DNA of 64,000 bases from an uncultured Helicobacter sp. (GTDB lineage Bacteria; Campylobacterota; Campylobacteria; Campylobacterales; Helicobacteraceae), in the NCBI RefSeq assembly GCF_910577135.1, contig NZ_CAJTLL010000004.1, forward strand, positions 9,234-73,233. Reading direction: 5' to 3'. Shown piece after piece: positions 62,713 to 64,000 of this stretch (its first letter is position 1; each line of letters begins with the position of its first letter). The notes beneath the pieces are model-generated. The model was not told the origin of the DNA, did no database searches, and saw nothing but the letters and a program-made list of their open reading frames with translations. The position numbers and the translations under genes are program-made.

Positions 62713-64000
62713 CTATTTCTCTACTTGATGCTTGCATTTGAGGCATTCATATATGTGCTTTTTGCGATATTCGCGTTCACACATTATCCCACCGCATTCG
62801 GGGCATTTTTCTTTAGTAGGTTGAAACTTTGATATAAAATTGCATTTAGGATAGTTCTTACAGCCAAAGAATGCCCCCCTACGGCTGAATCTTTGCACGA
62901 TTTCACCGCCGCATTGAGGACAAGCTACATCCTCAACGCTTTTAGCTTGAGGCTTATTAGAGAGTGATTTCGTATTTTTGCAGGTAGGATAGCCACTACA
63001 CGCTAAAAACTCGCCATTGCGTCCAAATTTCTTAACCATAGGCTTACCGCATTTTTCGCATACACCATTGTCTTGGCTTATACCTTGCTCTTTATTTTCA
63101 TTGGGCTTAATATATTTGCACTTAGGATAGCCACTACACGCCACAAACTCACCATATCGGCTTTGACGCTGCACGAGTTCCTTGCCACATTTAGGACATA
63201 TCTCGCCTGTAGGTATGATGACTTTCTGCGAGACAATATCTTTTTTGCCTGATTCTATCTTTTGCATAAAAGGCTCATAAAATTCCCATAGCATTGCTTC
63301 CCAATCAATTTTTTCTTGTGCGATGTCATCAAGCTTATTTTCAAGCCCTGCGCTAAAGTGAGTATCGACAATTTCATTGAAATGTCCTTCGAGCATTTCA
63401 ATCACCTTAAAAGCACTCTCACTTGGCACAAGCTGCTTTTTATCAAGCTGCACGTATTCCCTTGCTACAAGTAAAGCAATGGTAGGTGCATAGGTGCTAG
63501 GACGTCCTATACCTAAAGATTCCATACTTTTAATAATGCTTGCCTCATTATAGCGCGATGGAGCCTCTGTGGATTTTTCAATCGCCTCTAAATCCTGTAA
63601 CAGTACACTTTCCCCCTCTTTGCACTCAGGCAAAAGCTTATCCTTATCATCGCTCCCTGTAATTTTATAGAATCCATCAAAGACAAGTTTGCGTCCATTT
63701 GCCTTAAAGCTCACCTTATGCTCCCCCTCTTTAGCGCTAAAAATGATATTTTGTGTCTCAAATATCGCATCTTCACTCTGTGAGGCAAGGAAGCGATTGT
63801 AGATTAATGTATAGAGTTTATATTCTTCAGGCTTCAAGCAGGATTTTGCCATTTGTGGCGTGAAATCAAGATTTGTAGGACGTATGGCTTCGTGTGCTTC
63901 CTGTGCGCTTTTAGACCTTGTCGCATAAATTTTAGGCTTCTTAGGGACATAAGATTCCCCATAAGTTTTTTTCAATACCGCCCTTGCCGCATTTTGCGCT
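62713..64000 (-). CDS. topA: DNA topoisomerase I, 5' end outside window
   Basis: Reads in from the right edge as AQNAARAVLKKTYGESYVPK, then SAQEAHEAIRPTNLDF (the conserved AHEAIRPT motif) and SLGIGRPSTYAPTIALL, a signature of bacterial topoisomerase I after the active-site Tyr. Four zinc-ribbon motifs follow (CPKCGKELVQRQSRYGEF, CEKCGKPMVKKFGRNGEF, CPQCGGEIVQRFSRRGAF, CPECGGIMCEREYRKK), each with a downstream Cys pair. It relaxes negative supercoils. The first ~270 residues, including the TOPRIM domain, are beyond the window. The stop is followed at once by the G13 tract. Confidence 0.95.
   Translation of the reverse strand, partial: AQNAARAVLKKTYGESYVPKKPKIYATRSKSAQEAHEAIRPTNLDFTPQMAKSCLKPEEYKLYTLIYNRFLASQSEDAIFETQNIIFSAKEGEHKVSFKANGRKLVFDGFYKITGSDDKDKLLPECKEGESVLLQDLEAIEKSTEAPSRYNEASIIKSMESLGIGRPSTYAPTIALLVAREYVQLDKKQLVPSESAFKVIEMLEGHFNEIVDTHFSAGLENKLDDIAQEKIDWEAMLWEFYEPFMQKIESGKKDIVSQKVIIPTGEICPKCGKELVQRQSRYGEFVACSGYPKCKYIKPNENKEQGISQDNGVCEKCGKPMVKKFGRNGEFLACSGYPTCKNTKSLSNKPQAKSVEDVACPQCGGEIVQRFSRRGAFFGCKNYPKCNFISKFQPTKEKCPECGGIMCEREYRKKHIYECLKCKHQVEK

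Noticed and set aside
62641..62832. plus-strand frame through the G13 tract
   Set aside because: Antisense to the conserved zinc-ribbon end of topA; no homology and no ribosome site.

Overview
The window looks like a chromosome segment from an enterohepatic Helicobacter, near H. hepaticus, H. typhlonius or H. cinaedi; I cannot fix the species. The evidence is a low-GC epsilonproteobacterial gene set (a Dps/NapA-type miniferritin, an epsilon-type RibBA with a degenerate second domain, Helicobacter-style outer membrane proteins ending in aromatic residues), a cytolethal distending toxin operon, and many long poly-G/poly-C tracts of the kind used for phase variation. There are three tRNAs, no rRNA, and no CRISPR array, integrase or transposase that I can see.

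Layout. 1-10.5 kb is a surface-glycan region: a methyltransferase, two glycosyltransferases, two DUF4422 proteins, an O-antigen-ligase-like protein, a family 2 glycosyltransferase and UDP-galactopyranose mutase. It is interrupted by a tRNA-Arg/fMet/Gln cluster, dps and ribBA. Several of these genes carry G/C tracts or frameshifts. 10.7-17.2 kb is mostly minus-strand housekeeping: a DUF455 protein, an MFS remnant, pgk, a YihY/BrkB membrane protein, bioB and htpG. 17.8-25.5 kb carries xseA, an FAD enzyme, two outer membrane proteins, a CCA-transferase-like gene and a Fur-box-associated TonB-dependent receptor that is frameshifted in its signal peptide. 26-31 kb has trpB and trpA in divergent orientation, a decayed stretch with a C10 tract, a serine-type transporter and a TfoX-domain protein.

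31.1-53.8 kb is the most unusual part. guaA (1099 codons) carries about 580 extra residues between its amidotransferase and ATP-pyrophosphatase domains: an acetyltransferase-like segment, a GNAT domain and a complete DNA-3-methyladenine glycosylase I. Directly downstream, a composite island occupies the 3' end of guaA, and two partial copies of the guaA 3' end lie at 36.2 and 53.7 kb. The island holds a type II restriction-modification pair, a nuclease-helicase, a DNA methyltransferase gene split into pieces 15 kb apart, cdtABC, a GmrSD-like type IV nuclease, a broken EVE gene, a type I system (hsdM and hsdR broken, hsdS intact) with a HEPN-domain protein, a toxin-antitoxin cassette between 52-bp direct repeats, and a Vat/CatB-like acetyltransferase.

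53.8-64 kb has clpB behind a consensus promoter, a periplasmic thioredoxin-fold protein, McrBC (mcrB broken twice), an outer membrane protein pseudogene, comF, a small HTH protein and the 3' part of topA.

How the genes work together: the first third builds and varies surface glycans, and the island combines DNA-based defence with a toxin. Most restriction genes are off in this sequence through single-base changes, usually in short homopolymers. This could be real decay, reversible switching or residual sequencing error.
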